From positions 9,662,211-9,726,210 of the forward strand of contig OZ018413.1 in NCBI GenBank assembly GCA_963969595.1: a DNA stretch of 64,000 bases, read 5' to 3'. Numbering within the stretch: position 1 is the stretch's first letter; the number at the start of each line of letters is the position of its first letter. The position numbers were made by a program, and so were the translations under genes. Of the stretch, positions 39,129 through 52,182 are shown in pieces. Origin of the DNA: Neckera pumila. Its lineage: Eukaryota; Streptophyta; Bryopsida; Hypnales; Neckeraceae. The notes below the pieces were generated by a model. The model saw nothing but the letters and a program-made list of their open reading frames with translations. It ran no database searches and had not been told where the DNA came from.

Positions 39129-40077
39129 AAGCCGGTGGACTGTCTGGATTTCCACCGCAGTCTCCATTTGCTGATCGCCAGCTCTTGCCAGACTCATGCT
39201 TGCGGCGGCTTCTCGCTCTTCGATCTCGCATTGCCTTTAACTCTCGAGCTCGCATTCAGTTTGGTAACAGATCGATTTGCAACCACATCTGCAACTGCAG
39301 GTGAGTTTGCTTTTAATCTCCCTTCCAATTCCACGTACCCAGATCCACTGATGCGGCGCGCGTAATTAGGTTAACTAGCTTCGTGTTCCGGCCGCTCTTT
39401 GTGTACCCTGAATCTGCAGACGGATCGATGGTGCTAGCAATGAGTCGTGGTCGATCAAGCAGCTACAGAAGCTAGCTGTCGACGATCCATTGGAAGTCCT
39501 GCGCTGGCTTCTATTGATCGTGGGGTCGGTGGACGTACTTGCAATTTGGTAGCCAGCTCGTCCAGCTGAGAACTAGTCACCAATCGAGGACTTTGTGTGA
39601 GCAGTAGTTGTGTCTGAGGGGTACTGCTTTTCATGGCATACGTTGTGATTTTGTATGAGTTACGATGCTGCAATTGTATTCCTGTTGAAGTTTCGTCGGA
39701 TATCTTCGCGAGTCTAGCTAGATGGTCCCTGCATGCATTGCAAGTTATGGTGCAGTACATCAATAAATGCTTCCCTCACGTGGAGTGAAGACGCGATCGA
39801 TCCGATCGATCAGTCCGCTATTTCATGGTTTAAGCCTCCACCATGATCATCGAGTTGGCGTAAGGAATTAAACATTGTTGCGGCATACGGTCAATATGAA
39901 ACATGTGTCAGAGGAGGTGTCTGCTTTGAAAAGCCGCGATGTAGAATTGAGAACGAAGAGGATTGTTCGAAAGTGATGTTTGCTAGCGCCTGCTTTAGGG
40001 TTGTAAGTCGTCAGTCTTGGTGGATCCTTAATAGAAGAGGGGTTGGTGCTGTGCATGTAGGATCCACGCAGAGGAGA

Positions 40078-42178
40078 ATGAGGAACAGAAAGTCGCAGAG
40101 AGGCAGCGAACAACCTTCGCTTCAACCTTTGCTAGGGTTGGCGGCGGTCCGATCTGTCAATCCGTCCCTGCAGGGCGAAGGTGGCGAGGAGCGTGTGACT
40201 TCCATGGCCAATTCACTTCAAGTACCTTTTCTGATTTATTTCCTTCTTTCTCTTTAGCGCAATGGAGGATATGTTGTAAGTCATGACATAAACCTATGTT
40301 TCCTGCCGTGGTGAAGATAGCCCCCAGTACTGTGAAATGTTGTGTGTCAATGGTACGACAATGTTGGTTCGTTTCAGTAACTCGAACTTTGTAGGATGTT
40401 GTCTTGGATCGTCTATCCATCTGCCTGTTTATCACGATTTCGGTTCGCTTTGTAAAAACGCATACATGCTTTGATTAGAATTTTCTCTGGCGATGAGTCT
40501 AAAGACCATGAAGTAGGAATTAACTGCTTTGTGAGTGTACAGACTCTGTGTGTTCTCCGATGAGTCGTCTATCATTGCTTGCATGACCAGAATTAGGGAT
40601 CGTTGCCGGATATACTCACGTATGATTGGCGAATCTGTCGCTTAAGATAGGAACGGGGTTCTGGGTTGCAGGTGAACGGAGACGTGAGAATGGAAAACCA
40701 GGGTGAAGGATCTGAAGAGTTGACGGGTCGAGCGATGCCATCAGCAATTGCAATTGGAGAACTTCCAGGTGCAAGCATCCTGCATCCTATGCTGATAGAA
40801 GAAAGTGAATCAGACTCCGAGCTTCCATCCTCGATCCACCCCTCGAAAGCACCAGAAGACTCGTTGCTGCACACATTGTATTTGCAGCTTGTGGGTGCTG
40901 GTAGAGACGGCATCACAGTGCGGGAGCTTTTCAAATGCCTCCAGCAGCCGGCAGAGGTGCACAGATTCGAAAGTGACTGGAAGGTGCAAGTTCGGAGGCA
41001 CTTGAAGACCAACCCACACTTTTGCGAAGCAAAGGGATACCACTACTTTGTTTGCAACGACGAACTTGAGGTGCAACAACCCCAGCGCAGCCCTGCAAAC
41101 ATTGCAAGTACTTCACGTCGTTATGGGGCATCCTCCAGCCAAACCGTTCTATCCAGTCAGCATTCAACCCCAGCAACACTGCAGCCCGGCCTCTCGGTGA
41201 ACACACATGAAGGTACGGACGCACGATCGAGTTCATTGAAATCCTCGCATATGTGCACGCTGCAAACGCTAAACTGTACCCCTAAATTATACCGTACTAC
41301 ACTCACGACGGTCGGCAGGAGTTGACAGAAGCTTTGTTGTGTCACCAGGCATCCCAGAAGTCGACGACCGACCTCGGAGAAAAGCATTTCTGAAGGCGAC
41401 TGCAGCTCTGTCCGAACAGGCGACGGAGTTTGAAGAGATGCACCAGAGCACGGGCGACATGCAAATGCCTTCTTCGGTTGCAGATCCAACAGATTCACAA
41501 CTGGTCTCACGTGGACCACTCTCCAAGCCAAGCAGGAAGCGGAAGCCTCCTTCATCAGATGAGGAGGAGCTTCCTCACCATGACCATCCCATTCCAGGTG
41601 GCTTGCAGGCAACTCAGGCTGAAATTTTCCCCAAGACGGAGGTACAGACAGGCCAACCGTGCGTCGTCCAGAGAGACGATACTGGGAACGGGCTGTCCAG
41701 CATGGAGGCGATGATAGTTGATACCCTTCGCAACCTTCCCAGGTACATAGGTCTACAAAAAGATGGCAAATCCTCGCTCTCTCCAAATCCAGGGAGCCCA
41801 AAGTATTTGACAGCATCCGAACCTTGGATCACTCAAGACGAAGGCGTCCAAACTGGAGTACAATGCGGCCACGGCCACAAATCCAAAGATGGCATCACGA
41901 GTTCGAGAATCTCTCCTCCTAGCGATGCTGAAGTTGCAAAGAACGTCGACAAACGTGCCACAGCAGTTTCAAGCTACGATGATGACTCGATTGGAGAGCA
42001 GTTGCAGCAGGAGATACCCAAGGGTGTGCCAAAGAGACATCATGTTGCAGCTCGAAAGACTGCTGCGAATGTGGGTCCCTTGAAATCTCAAGGCCTGATC
42101 CGGCCACCAACCACTCCTCCTCTGCCTCCGCCCTATGGAATTCGAAGGAAAGCTCCAGTGAAGCATAGAGATCAGTGA
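40078..42178 (+). CDS. Winged-helix-like protein, copy 2 (intact, 504 aa)
   Basis: Best copy of an unrecognised gene. Exons are 40078-40221, 40672-41212 and 41349-42178 (stop TGA), with GT-AG introns and matching phases. A non-coding 5' exon probably precedes it (ends 39300). Residues about 110-177 form a predicted winged-helix-like domain (DSLLHTLYLQLVG, DGITVRELFKCL, WKVQVRRHLKTNPHF, GYHYFVC). An NLS-like SKPSRKRKPPSSDEEE lies near residue 290. The rest is Ser/Pro/Gln-rich and probably disordered, ending in TTPPLPPPYGIRRK. A nuclear, DNA- or chromatin-binding role is inferred from this layout only. The last base of exon 1 is A (CAA then GTACC) where copy 1 has G, which weakens the donor. 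The start codon could also lie further upstream or in the second exon. Confidence 0.7.
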
Positions 42179-43385
42179 AGGTTGAGGAACCCGCGAGCTT
42201 GCATTCTTAGATTTCCCAATGAGGATGTGGAGCTTTTAGTACCGTTAGCCCATGCAGAAGTATCGATGGGGTTCTTCTGGAACTGTGTTAGGCAAGAGGT
42301 GCATTGAGCCATCATTTGAGAAGTGTTTGGACTCCTCCACAGTTCCACATGTTTCCCCGTGTGGAAGTTTTTAAAGAAAATGGTTGCTACATCTATGTTG
42401 CAAGTTGTTTTAAACTTTTGGATTTCTTTCAGTTTAGGGTCACATAAGACTCTATTTATATATGTTAGCTCACTTTTGGGACAATGAAGAGCACAATTAA
42501 TTTCACATGTATTTCTTTGTTAGAGAATGTTAAAACACTTTCAGAGCTTGAATTCTTTTAGGATCTTGCCACCTAAGTTGAGATAGATGTAGCTTATTGG
42601 TTTGGTTCATAATGTCTTTGACCAACTACATATGGTTTCATTTAACTTGAAGGAGAGCCAAGCATGTAGATAGAAATGTGAACTAATTAGCTTCCTTGGC
42701 TTGCACAAAGGATGATACTTTGGTTTGATATGATTTTGGGGAGTTTAACAGTGTTTGGAATTGCTACATACTTATGAACTACATTATGGTTTGGGAGGAG
42801 TTGACAATTGGGTAGTTGTGTATTTTTGGTTTAGCCCCAACATTTGTACAAATCCATTGTGATTGAGTGAAATGGTTTTGTGCTAAATGTGTGTTAAAGC
42901 TATCATAATTAGTAATGAAAGTAATACATAATTAATACAAATTGAACCATTTCAATCCATGGTGGATTAATACTACTATAGTATTTGTCCATTTGCAGCA
43001 TTGTGTATTTTGACTTGCATAATAACAGTATGGAATTTTGCATAACAAAAAAGGAGCACTAGCCAATTCAATGTCTACTAGCAAGACATGATTGGATAGT
43101 TGGATATCTTCTTTTTTACTAGTACTATTGCATCTATTGGATTTTACGGTCCAATTTGAGGTGATTATCTAAATAAACAAGCTAGGACTACTCAATGTTT
43201 TAGTAATTAGACAAAATATTTTATATCTAATGTCTTATTTGATTGATCTATAGAAGTGATGTTTCAATGTATTAGATGACTCAAGAACTATAGTAATTGA
43301 AAATATACTACCAATAATTTAGATCTAAATGGATGCTTTAATTCTACTATTAGAATGATGGCAGTGCATATTTGGAAGTAAAAGA
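42179..43385. other. 3' flank of gene copy 2
   Basis: 3'UTR and flank, matching 13048-14245. No gene. Confidence 0.5.
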
Positions 43386-43642
43386 TTTTTTTTAAATTCA
43401 ATTTAAAATAACAAATATTGACTATCCAATTGATATTTCATGTATTTTGGTGCTTTAAAGGGATGAAGATGATTTGATGGTTTGTTAGTGTGAATAAATC
43501 AATATTGGAAGTTGGTGTATTGTTTTGTAGATTTAGTTACAATAAACTTATTATCTATTTGATTGTTAGCAAAAAATATGCATTTGAATAGGTATTTGAT
43601 AAAATTATTGAAAGAATTATTCTTAAAATATTTAAATATGTA

Positions 43643-44984
43643 GGTCAAATCAAATTGAAAGGTACTACAAAAGGAGTAAAGACAATGTAAAATATGTACC
43701 ATTTAATTTTTGTTAAACAATCATTTTTCAAATCTAGTTCCCTAATTATAGGTAACTTAGTCCTTTTTAACGTGTATTTAAGTCAAATTAAGACAAATAT
43801 GATTTTTTTCACCAAAAGAAATAATTTTTTAAGTCAAATTCTAATTAAAATTTGAATATTAGCTTGTCAATTTTTTCAATGGTTTAGGTAAAGTGTCTAA
43901 TACCTAATGAATATCAATTTTGATTGAGTTCTAGAATATTATATAGGTACACAATCATATAATAAAATAGGAACAAAATCTTCTACTACAACTTGAGTAT
44001 TTTTTTATTTTTTAGAATATTCAGAAGTAAAAATATTTGAATGTCTTTTTCAATGTAAAAAACAACCTATAATGTTGATTGTGTCAAAACAAAAAATCTA
44101 TATGCTGCTCATTTCTAAAGCACTATATATAATACTTTTAAAATGGAGTGTTTAAATTTATTATTAGAATGGATCAACAATTTGTCGATAATGGAATAAT
44201 TAATTGAAAAAACATATTATTTTTTGTATAAGATTCAATGACTAAAAACTTGTAGACAATGGTATGCTTGAGAAGTACGAAAAATTTGGACAAAATTTTT
44301 TAATTCTTTTAAATTGTTATGTAGTAACTTAGACATTGAATTCAACCTATTAACTAATCATCTCAAACTTGAAGGAGGATGATTTTTCAACAGATATCAT
44401 ATTGAAGTTGTGAATTCATGCCTATGTTTCATAATTGTATATATTACATGTATTTTTATGCACTTAATCAATATTGTTAAAATCTTTATTAAAAGTGTAC
44501 AATTTATGTATTTTAATTATACAAATGTGGTATCCAAAATGTACCTAAATTATACTGATATTAGTCTAACAATCATACGTTATTGATAGGCATTGTTTAT
44601 GCACTGACTCAATGCGTAAAAATACACGTAATATGTACGATTATGGTACGTAGGTATGAATTCACAACTTCAATGTTGTATTTGTATGAACCTATGAACC
44701 TTATAAATTAGAAATGATGATTTATGTTCTTCCATGGATCCTATACTTCTCAAGCAAAATTCCTTCTCAAGCATATAATTGTTTGTATTTTGTCAAAATT
44801 ACTAAGTAGATGCATTGTTGTATTGGCCATCCATTGGCCATCCATGTTTAGTAATAAAATGACAACATCAATGCATATAATAAATTTGATTCTTTAGAAG
44901 CTCAAAAAATTATCAAAAAGGACTCTTATTCTAACTATGATAATAAAATAATTCCAATAGTGCATTTGAGTGTGGATTGACCCA
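43643..44984. mobile_element. Family B element B3 (1.3 kb)
   Basis: The ends are GGTCAAATCAAATTGAAAGG and a complementary TTTGAGTGTGGATTGACCCA, flanked by TA. Longer than B1 and B2, partly because a hairpin element sits inside. No transposase ORF. Confidence 0.65.
44397..44678. mobile_element. Hairpin MITE nested in B3
   Basis: TTGAAGTTGTGAATTCATRC at the left pairs with the right end near 44650-44675. Inner parts also pair (ATATTACATGTATTTTTA). Not seen in B1 or B2. Confidence 0.65.
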
Positions 44985-45325
44985 TACATGCAGAAAATAA
45001 TTGCATTGAATTGAATGATTGAATAAAATTTGGTGATCAATAAATGTATGCAATTATAAGAACAAATCTTAATTTGATTTGATATTTTTATTAGAAACTG
45101 GTATAGAAATAATCCCAATTAGAGTACATCATAGATCAACTATTATTTTTATTTCAATTAATATATTTAGAAATGTTTTAAAGTTGACATTTTAATATAT
45201 ATTGAGATTAATCCAATCATTTAATCTATTTTTTTTGGTAGACCATTCACCATTAGACTACATGTTAAAAGTGATATTATATTGACTACAATGTTAGTAG
45301 TATCACGTCCATGCAATTGTAATTA

Positions 45326-48300
45326 TTGGAAGTTTAATCAAGTGGTTGGAACAAAAATGATCACAAGCATGGGCCATTAATATAAGTCTATATATATTCT
45401 AAATTTTTTTTCAATGATATACAAATGTTTAATAGGATAAAAATCAAATGCAAAAATTATCAATATAAAGATAGTAATGCAAAACACGAATTTTTTAAGG
45501 AAAATATAATGCAAAATTTAATTTAAAAGAACTCTTCACTAACAAATTCTTTACTCTAATTTGCAATTAATAAACATTGGAAATAAAAATGACCATAAAA
45601 ATGGATAGTTGTAAAATTAGGTTGTACCATTGATTAATACGGGAGAAATTTACTTGTTATTTCATAGCTTAGAGTATTGAATTTGGTGACATTCAACAAC
45701 TCTAAAGGGACATTACATATCAATCCATATTTTGTGTCTTTTTAGATCTCAATTAAGTTGATTACAAGAACCATCTTCACAATTTATATTATCTTCAAAT
45801 TTGAAGTTTTTTTAAATTAAAAAAGACAAATTAAATAATAGAATAAGAAAGCTTCTAGCCTTCTACATAATATTGTCAAATTATATAAATAAACAAAGTT
45901 AAAACAAAACAATAGAAAATATCTATTTTATATTTGAGTTTAAACTTTAAACTACATTAGTCTTGTATATAATTACATGAATGATTTTAGGTTGTTTCAT
46001 TGCCTTGAAATAAAAATAGTTGATTTAAAATATATTTTAAGTCAAAAAACTATCAATATTCATTTATTTATATGAAAATTTTGACCATTTTAAAATATCA
46101 ATTAAGAATCTCAATATCTTCTTTTTTTTAATATTTTCATTCACTAATTTTGTGCTTAAATTTTGGAGAAACTTTTTAGATTTGAATTGTGAATAACAAA
46201 TAAAGTTTTATGTTGTTCTAATTTTCCATATTTTATTATTAGTTTCTTTCTCAAAAGCTTGTGTATTTTCAAAACTATCTTCTTTGGCACAAAATAAAAT
46301 GGTGTTTCATATAATAGAATGATACATATTAATTGAAGGTGTAAGAAAGAGATTACACTTCTTACATAAATAGTGATTTCAAATGAATTTTAGATTTCAA
46401 AATGAACTAAAGACTTTTAAATAAATTCTTTATTTTAAATACACGTCAATAACATTATGAAATTTTGGATCTGCTTCAATTTTTGTCTTTATTTATTATA
46501 AATTTGACCCAAGATATAGGATATATTGAAAGTAAATATCTTTTGAAACTTGGTAGTGACATGATGGAGATGTTCAAAATAAAATAAAAATGATGCTACT
46601 CACTAAAACTTCAAGCCACAAAAAATTCCACAAGCTTCAAAGAAGAATTCATTTCGTGAGCCTCTAAGTGATTTACAAATGTGAGAAGTAAGAATGAGAT
46701 TCAAAATAAATCAAAAGAGAAAATATATTCCAAATTAAACTCAAATCAAATTTAAAAAAAACTAAATAATGAATCTAGAATTGAATTTTAAAAATCCATA
46801 AAACAAAACCAAAATAAACTCTAAACTATATTGAAATGGTTCAAACCTTGCATTCTATTATAAAATTGACTAAAAACAAACCAAGAGGTGATATCAAACA
46901 TCACACTCCATCAGCCAAATCTTTTGGTTATTTAAACCTCAATCAATTGAAGGTTTTAGGGTCATGTTTCAAATCTTGGCAGTTGAAATTTTCACAATTC
47001 AAAGATAGTAGATTCCAAAAAGTGTGGTCATCCAAATTGCCTTTGGAAATGACTTTAAAAAACCTCCATTGTCATTGCATTTTTGCACGTGCACACACAT
47101 CATTGAAATGACCACTTCAACAATTCCTAGATGTACAAAATGCAATGTCTGTGGATATGTGGAGTCTTGGAAGAGTACCATACATGGATTGAATGAAGGA
47201 TGCTTCTATATGTACTTATCACCTATTTAAGTTCATATTCAATGATGAGAAGTGAACTAACAAATATGAAAACCGATTCTTGAGGCTTTTAATTGTTGTA
47301 AATTGTCTAGAGTGGTTGTAGAACAAGTATGTATAGAAATAAAAGTCATCTTTCAGTTCATGTCGTGTGCTACAGATACGTATTCATGAACATTATAAAC
47401 ATTTTAAAAAGATCTGGTTTAATGGATGGGACTTCAAAGTCTTAGTATCCACTGTCAAGACCATTGTAGATGAAAAGGCATACATTAGAAAAAAAATCAG
47501 CCCTCTAGAGCAACTATTTCAAGCTCGACCTGTCAATTTGAAAAAGTCCCCCAATGAGTAGTCAACTAAGTTGACTACTCACCAAAACAATTAGATTTCA
47601 TAATTTTTTATTTTTATTTTTTAATAGATTTTTAATTCATAAAACTAGTTCTTGCACCATTGTCATTGTAATTTCAGTTGCACAAAAATAGGAGAAAAAA
47701 TAAATTTTCATCCCTAAAAAACAAAATTTCAGGGTACTTCGGAAGGTTGTGGAGCAGCCCTTCGAAGGCTTGAAATATTCTCTAATGTAGAGGAACAAAT
47801 TGTGCAAAAATAGGTTATGAAAGAAAAAATTATCTAGAATATTCAAGTCAAAAGACAAACAAAGATTGACAATGCCATGGACCATACATGATGCTTGGAT
47901 TTGCTATTAGAACCAAGGATAGCTAGCTATGTCTGTTGATGGAACCCATTAGTCAACTTTGTCTTCAAAATAATGCCATTCGTTTATAAACATCTACCAT
48001 TTGACGTTAGCCATATAAACATCTACCATTTGATGTTAGCCTTTGACGTCATTGGTCAAGCGTCCCCTCCTACAATTGTCCATGGGGTGGCAAAACCCTT
48101 CAGACAATATTGTTTGTATTTCCAAGCAAGTTATGAACTTTTATTCATTTCGCTTCAAAATTCTATGGCTTTGTATAATATATATGGTTGTCCTCATATA
48201 TAGTGGCATTAAAATTTTATAATTTTTGTTGTAACTTCTTACAAGTGCAACATGTATTTTTCAATATAAAAATAAAATAAAAATAAAATATTATATATAT

Positions 48301-50159
48301 ATATATATATATATGCACCCTCTTTTATTAAAATAAAAATGCATCAAAACCAATTTTGACCTAGAGGTGTGTCACTAGAATTATGATTTTCAGCTCGAAG
48401 TCAATACAAACAAACAAGAAAACTCCATTAGATATTGCTTTTAGAGAATTATATATGATAATTGTAGCGTAGGAGCAATCCTTTGGAAGAAAGAATGCAA
48501 AGTCATGTATTTTTTATGATTTAAGTCATGTAGACTTAGGTGTGGAGTCTTGAACAAAAGGTCCTTTCATTTATGTTGTTCCTTTCTAATAGGATTAAAA
48601 TTAATACTATTCACTATCATGACTAAAATATAAGGTGATCATAATTAAAGTCATCTTTTGTAATTATTATGTAAGAAGGTTGAATGAAATTAAAAAAATT
48701 CTTTATATTCTAAAATGTCTTTTAGGAATGTTGTTGATTTCTTCAATGAATAGACTATTTTTTGTATAAAAAGACCTTATAGGCATATATCTTCCTCAAG
48801 GAACAATACTTTATTTTTGTTCTTCGATGGCTCTATTGAAGCCTTATGTTAGAGATTAAATTTCAATTTTAGCATTTCTTTTTCAAATTATGTGCAAATT
48901 ACTACCTAAACAAATGTCTTTCATCAATCTTGTCAATGGGTGGAATCAATCTTTAAAAAAATTGTGCAATTTTGTTGATCTTTTTTTCATCGGAAAGCTA
49001 CATAAGTCTTCTTTCATTTTAGTGGTAGTGATTATCAAAACTACTCCACATAAATGAGGAATTACACTTATTACAAGGGCAAGTCAAGAAAATAAGAATT
49101 GTGCTCAAACACCCCCAGCCCTTTAGGGATAAACCAATATTTGCAAACTTGTTTTTTTACTTCCAAACTATAGTCAAATTATCTTCAAGTTTAATGAATC
49201 AAAATGAAGGAATTATGGAAGCAAAAAGTATACAATCATAATTCCTAATGAATTTATTCTTCCAACCAAAAAATACTCAATGTCAAAGTTGGTTAATTTT
49301 CTTTATTTAACGAATGGTTTTAGAATCAAATCCAAAACTTTGCAAGGATGGTAGTGCATAAAAGATATAGAATCATTTGATGTCTATTTAGTAACAAACT
49401 TGCATATCATGGGCAAAGAACCTTAAGGTCTGATTTATGCCAAAAAATCTCTAAAAATTTGTTAGGCACAATTCTAATGGCAATCAAAATTTGAAACCAG
49501 AATTGCATTTACATATGTGAAAAATGCATTGAAACCATATTTCAATGTTGTTTCAATGCGTTTCTAATATCATTGCTTTATTAGTATCAAATTTACTAAG
49601 CATTTTGGAACCCATTTGAGATGCATCGATCTGATTCCTTTAAGGGAATTTTGGATTGTGATCTTGAACTAAGGAAAATTATTTAACTACATCTAAAAAC
49701 ATCCATTGATTATGGTTCTTGTTACCAAACCTTCTAAGTTCTTGTTGGATCTTCTTATGAGTTAGTAAGGGATTCTAGATGATGTTAGCATGCATATGTG
49801 GACACCATATGAACAAGGATAGTTTACACTCTAGGGATCTTTGTCCATGTAGCATTTACGTACTTTTCAAATACATTCCTATTCAAACTTCTACCAATAC
49901 ATGTAGTTGTTAATGCAAAGCTTCCTCTCCTTCAATCCATAAGTTGATAAGCTACAATCATTTCCAAAATGTTAATAAAAGACACAATCATATACATCAA
50001 CCATAATTGAAGCTCTCATATATAGAACTTATACACTTTAGGCAAGACTATATAGGCTTCAATTCATTTTAAAAGCTAATCACAATTAGGTCTAGCTACC
50101 ACATTTGAAAAGCAATTAGCCAGGCCCAATCACAGAATACCACATCCAATACACTCATC
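45326..50159. other. Gene-free duplicated DNA
   Basis: Aligns with about 14672-19130. Contains a copy-2-only insert at about 47394-47888 (with D6) and a (TA)n run at 48291-48314. No gene. Confidence 0.45.
47483..47787. mobile_element. Family D element D6
   Basis: CATTAGAAAAAAAATC then GCCCTCTAGAG at the left, CTTCGAAGG and TCTCTAATG at the right, TA on both sides. 305 bp, no ORF of note. Confidence 0.65.
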
Positions 50160-50321
50160 CATTCTAAGTCCGCCATGAAGCAATCTTGCAACCCCGCACA
50201 CGCACTATGCCTTTTCTTTTACTTTTACTTTCTCACTTTCAGGCCTAGATGATTGCTTTGACATTCTACACAAAATTGTGAAATTAGGTTGCCCCATACT
50301 AATTTCTCGACAATTTGTATT

Positions 50322-50331
50322 ATATAAATAC
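50322..50331 (+). promoter_or_regulatory. TATA box of conserved unit, copy 2
   Basis: TATATAAATA, identical to 19286-19295. Confidence 0.5.
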
Positions 50332-50484
50332 TCAGTGCTCTTGTATAATTAAGCATTCAATCCAGAGCCATGTGTATGGCATAGATTAGTACAACAATTC
50401 AAGGCCCGATTGAGAGAGTTGCATGTGCCTTCATGTGGGCTGTGGGCATGCATTGAGTTATGAGGTAATCAATACCTTAAATGA

Positions 50485-50542
50485 GTTTGTTTGTTTGTTT
50501 GTTTGTTTGTTTGTTTGTTTGTTTGTTTGTTTGTTTTGTTTG
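50485..50542. repeat. (GTTT)n microsatellite, about 14 units
   Basis: Tetranucleotide run, one unit with an extra T near its right end. Confidence 0.97.
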
Positions 50543-50696
50543 TAGCGTGGACAACTTCCTGACTGTGCGTCCTCCGGCCGCGTGCTTGGTACCGTCGGAA
50601 AGCTCTTGCCGAAGAGGGGTGCACCGGCTTGGTTTCGTGGCGTTTGGAGCGGTAGTGCAAAAGTTATTGAATTTCAAAGTATTTATTAATTAAAAA

Positions 50697-50850
50697 ATTA
50701 GAAAATTACTTTTACTTTGAATTTTGGTGGCGTTCTTGCTACTGGGAGTGGAACCGAGAGTTAGAAAATTGCTTTTACTTTGATTTTGGTGGCGTTCTTG
50801 CTTCTGGGAGTGGAACCGAGAGTTAGAAAATTACTTTTCCTTTGATTTTA
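50697..50850. repeat. ~62-bp tandem repeat, about 2.4 copies
   Basis: Unit containing GGTGGCGTTCTTGCTNCTGG and GTGGAACCGAGAGTTAG, lying in the 50468-50878 insert. Confidence 0.85.
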
Positions 50851-50892
50851 GTTGTGGCAACGACACAGGGCACACTAGTTTATTTGAGGTAA

Positions 50893-50992
50893 GCAATCTA
50901 ATCGGGAAGGCAACCTAATTGGGAAAAGGCAATCTAATTGGGAAGGCAACCTAATTGGGAAGGCAATCTAATTGGGAAGGCAACCTAATTTC
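50893..50992. repeat. Expanded 18-19-bp repeat, about five units
   Basis: CTAATTGGGAAGGCAAYC repeated about five times where copy 1 (19449-19475) has one unit. Confidence 0.9.
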
Positions 50993-51471
50993 ACTATTTT
51001 GTGTAGTGAGTGAACCAAAGAGGATAGACATGTGCATAGACCTAGCTTCATCTTTTAAATGCAATAGCCATGACGGCTTGCATTGGCACTGCAGCAGACA
51101 CTCTGCTTGTTGCACATCAGTCTAGCATGCAAGCAATAGGCCACAATTTTTGCAATGTGTCCAAAAACTAATACTTCAAGGATAAGCTGCCAAATCTTGC
51201 GCTTTTGGAATGTAAATTTTAATGATGTGCCGTATTTCCCCAAGCCCAAGTTGAATTTGTTCTTTGCAACACTTGACGCAAGGATAATTTTCTAGAGTCT
51301 TGGGTAGAGAAACCACAGTAATTTTAAAAATTAGCACTTTAAGGATTAGGAATGGATATCAAAAAGTGTGCAATTTGCATGGCTTTGTTATCTTTGTTTT
51401 TGAATTATGAATCTCTGGTTTTGTGAGCTTGTTCACTGTGATCTGTGTAGTTAAGCCTTGTGACTGTGTTA

Positions 51472-51896
51472 AGGTAGGATGCTCTAAAAGTGACCGGCTT
51501 CTTCAAATCAACCCTACAAAATGGTATTGAACAGATATGAGCTGGTCTTTAAATGGACCACTTTAGTCATTGATTGACCCCCCACCCCCCACCCCCACCC
51601 CAAAAGTATTCTTTATTGCAAGAGCCAATCATTGGCCTTGATTTTCTCAAATCACTTTAGGAGTTGTAAGTAGACGCATTTTGGGAGACCTAGGGTCACA
51701 AATAGGTACCTATAACAAAAATCTTAGAAAACTCATAACTAATTCAAAAATGCTTCAAAAAATTTGAAACCACTTGTGTTACGTTTGGCATCCATTTTTC
51801 TTTCTCCAGAAAATGAGTGAAAAATATTTCTATTCATGCAAACCTACAAAAAAGGCGGACCAGCCCTTGAATGGTCGCTTTTAGAGCATCCTACCT
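51472..51896. mobile_element. 425-bp MITE with TA duplication
   Basis: The ends are AGGTAGGATGCTCTAAAAG and its complement, flanked by TA (51470-51471, 51897-51898). The empty site in copy 1 reads GTGTTAGTAC near 19950. The inside has a C-rich run (51580-51601). No ORF. Confidence 0.9.
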
Positions 51897-52182
51897 TAGT
51901 ATAAACTGATATGCAGCAGAAGGCCACTTTGGATTGCATTGTTCTCAAGCCACGCATGTATCTAAATTTGCTTAAAAGTGCATACATGTAGATTTGATGA
52001 TCTATAGAGGTACAAATTGCGTAAAAGTATATATTACATCCTTTTCACTACAGTAAGTCTACAACAACCTAAAAAGTTTAATCCCTAAACGCCTCAATCC
52101 TTTTTTGAATTTTTGCACATTTTTATTTATATCCGTTTGTACAGAAATATCATTTACCAAAATTTCATGAATTTGGTCATCA

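Larger units (their letters stand above)
43386..45325. other. Copy-2-specific 1.9-kb block
   Basis: Absent from copy 1, which has a family A fragment here. It holds element B3 and a nested hairpin. The remaining AT-rich sequence has no ORF of note. Confidence 0.6.
50468..50878 (-). mobile_element. Possible non-LTR retroposon 3' end with (CAAA)n tail
   Basis: Absent from copy 1 at 19433. Read on the minus strand it has a tandem repeat, an AT-rich part, a GC-rich stretch (about 50545-50650) and then a (CAAA)n tail (50485-50542). A simple-repeat tail at one end suggests a LINE or SINE. No clear target duplication, so this is inference. Confidence 0.5.
50160..52040 (+). ncRNA. Candidate non-coding unit, copy 2 (interrupted)
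   Basis: Homolog of 19130-20060 with the same TATA box (50322-50331). It is split by two insertions, 50468-50878 and 51472-51896, and has an expanded 18-19-bp repeat at 50893-50992. If the unit is a gene, this copy is probably damaged. Confidence 0.25.

Noticed and set aside
50469..50660. Coding ORFs rich in Thr-Asn-Lys-Gln
   Set aside because: They are translations of the (GTTT)n microsatellite and the flanking insert.
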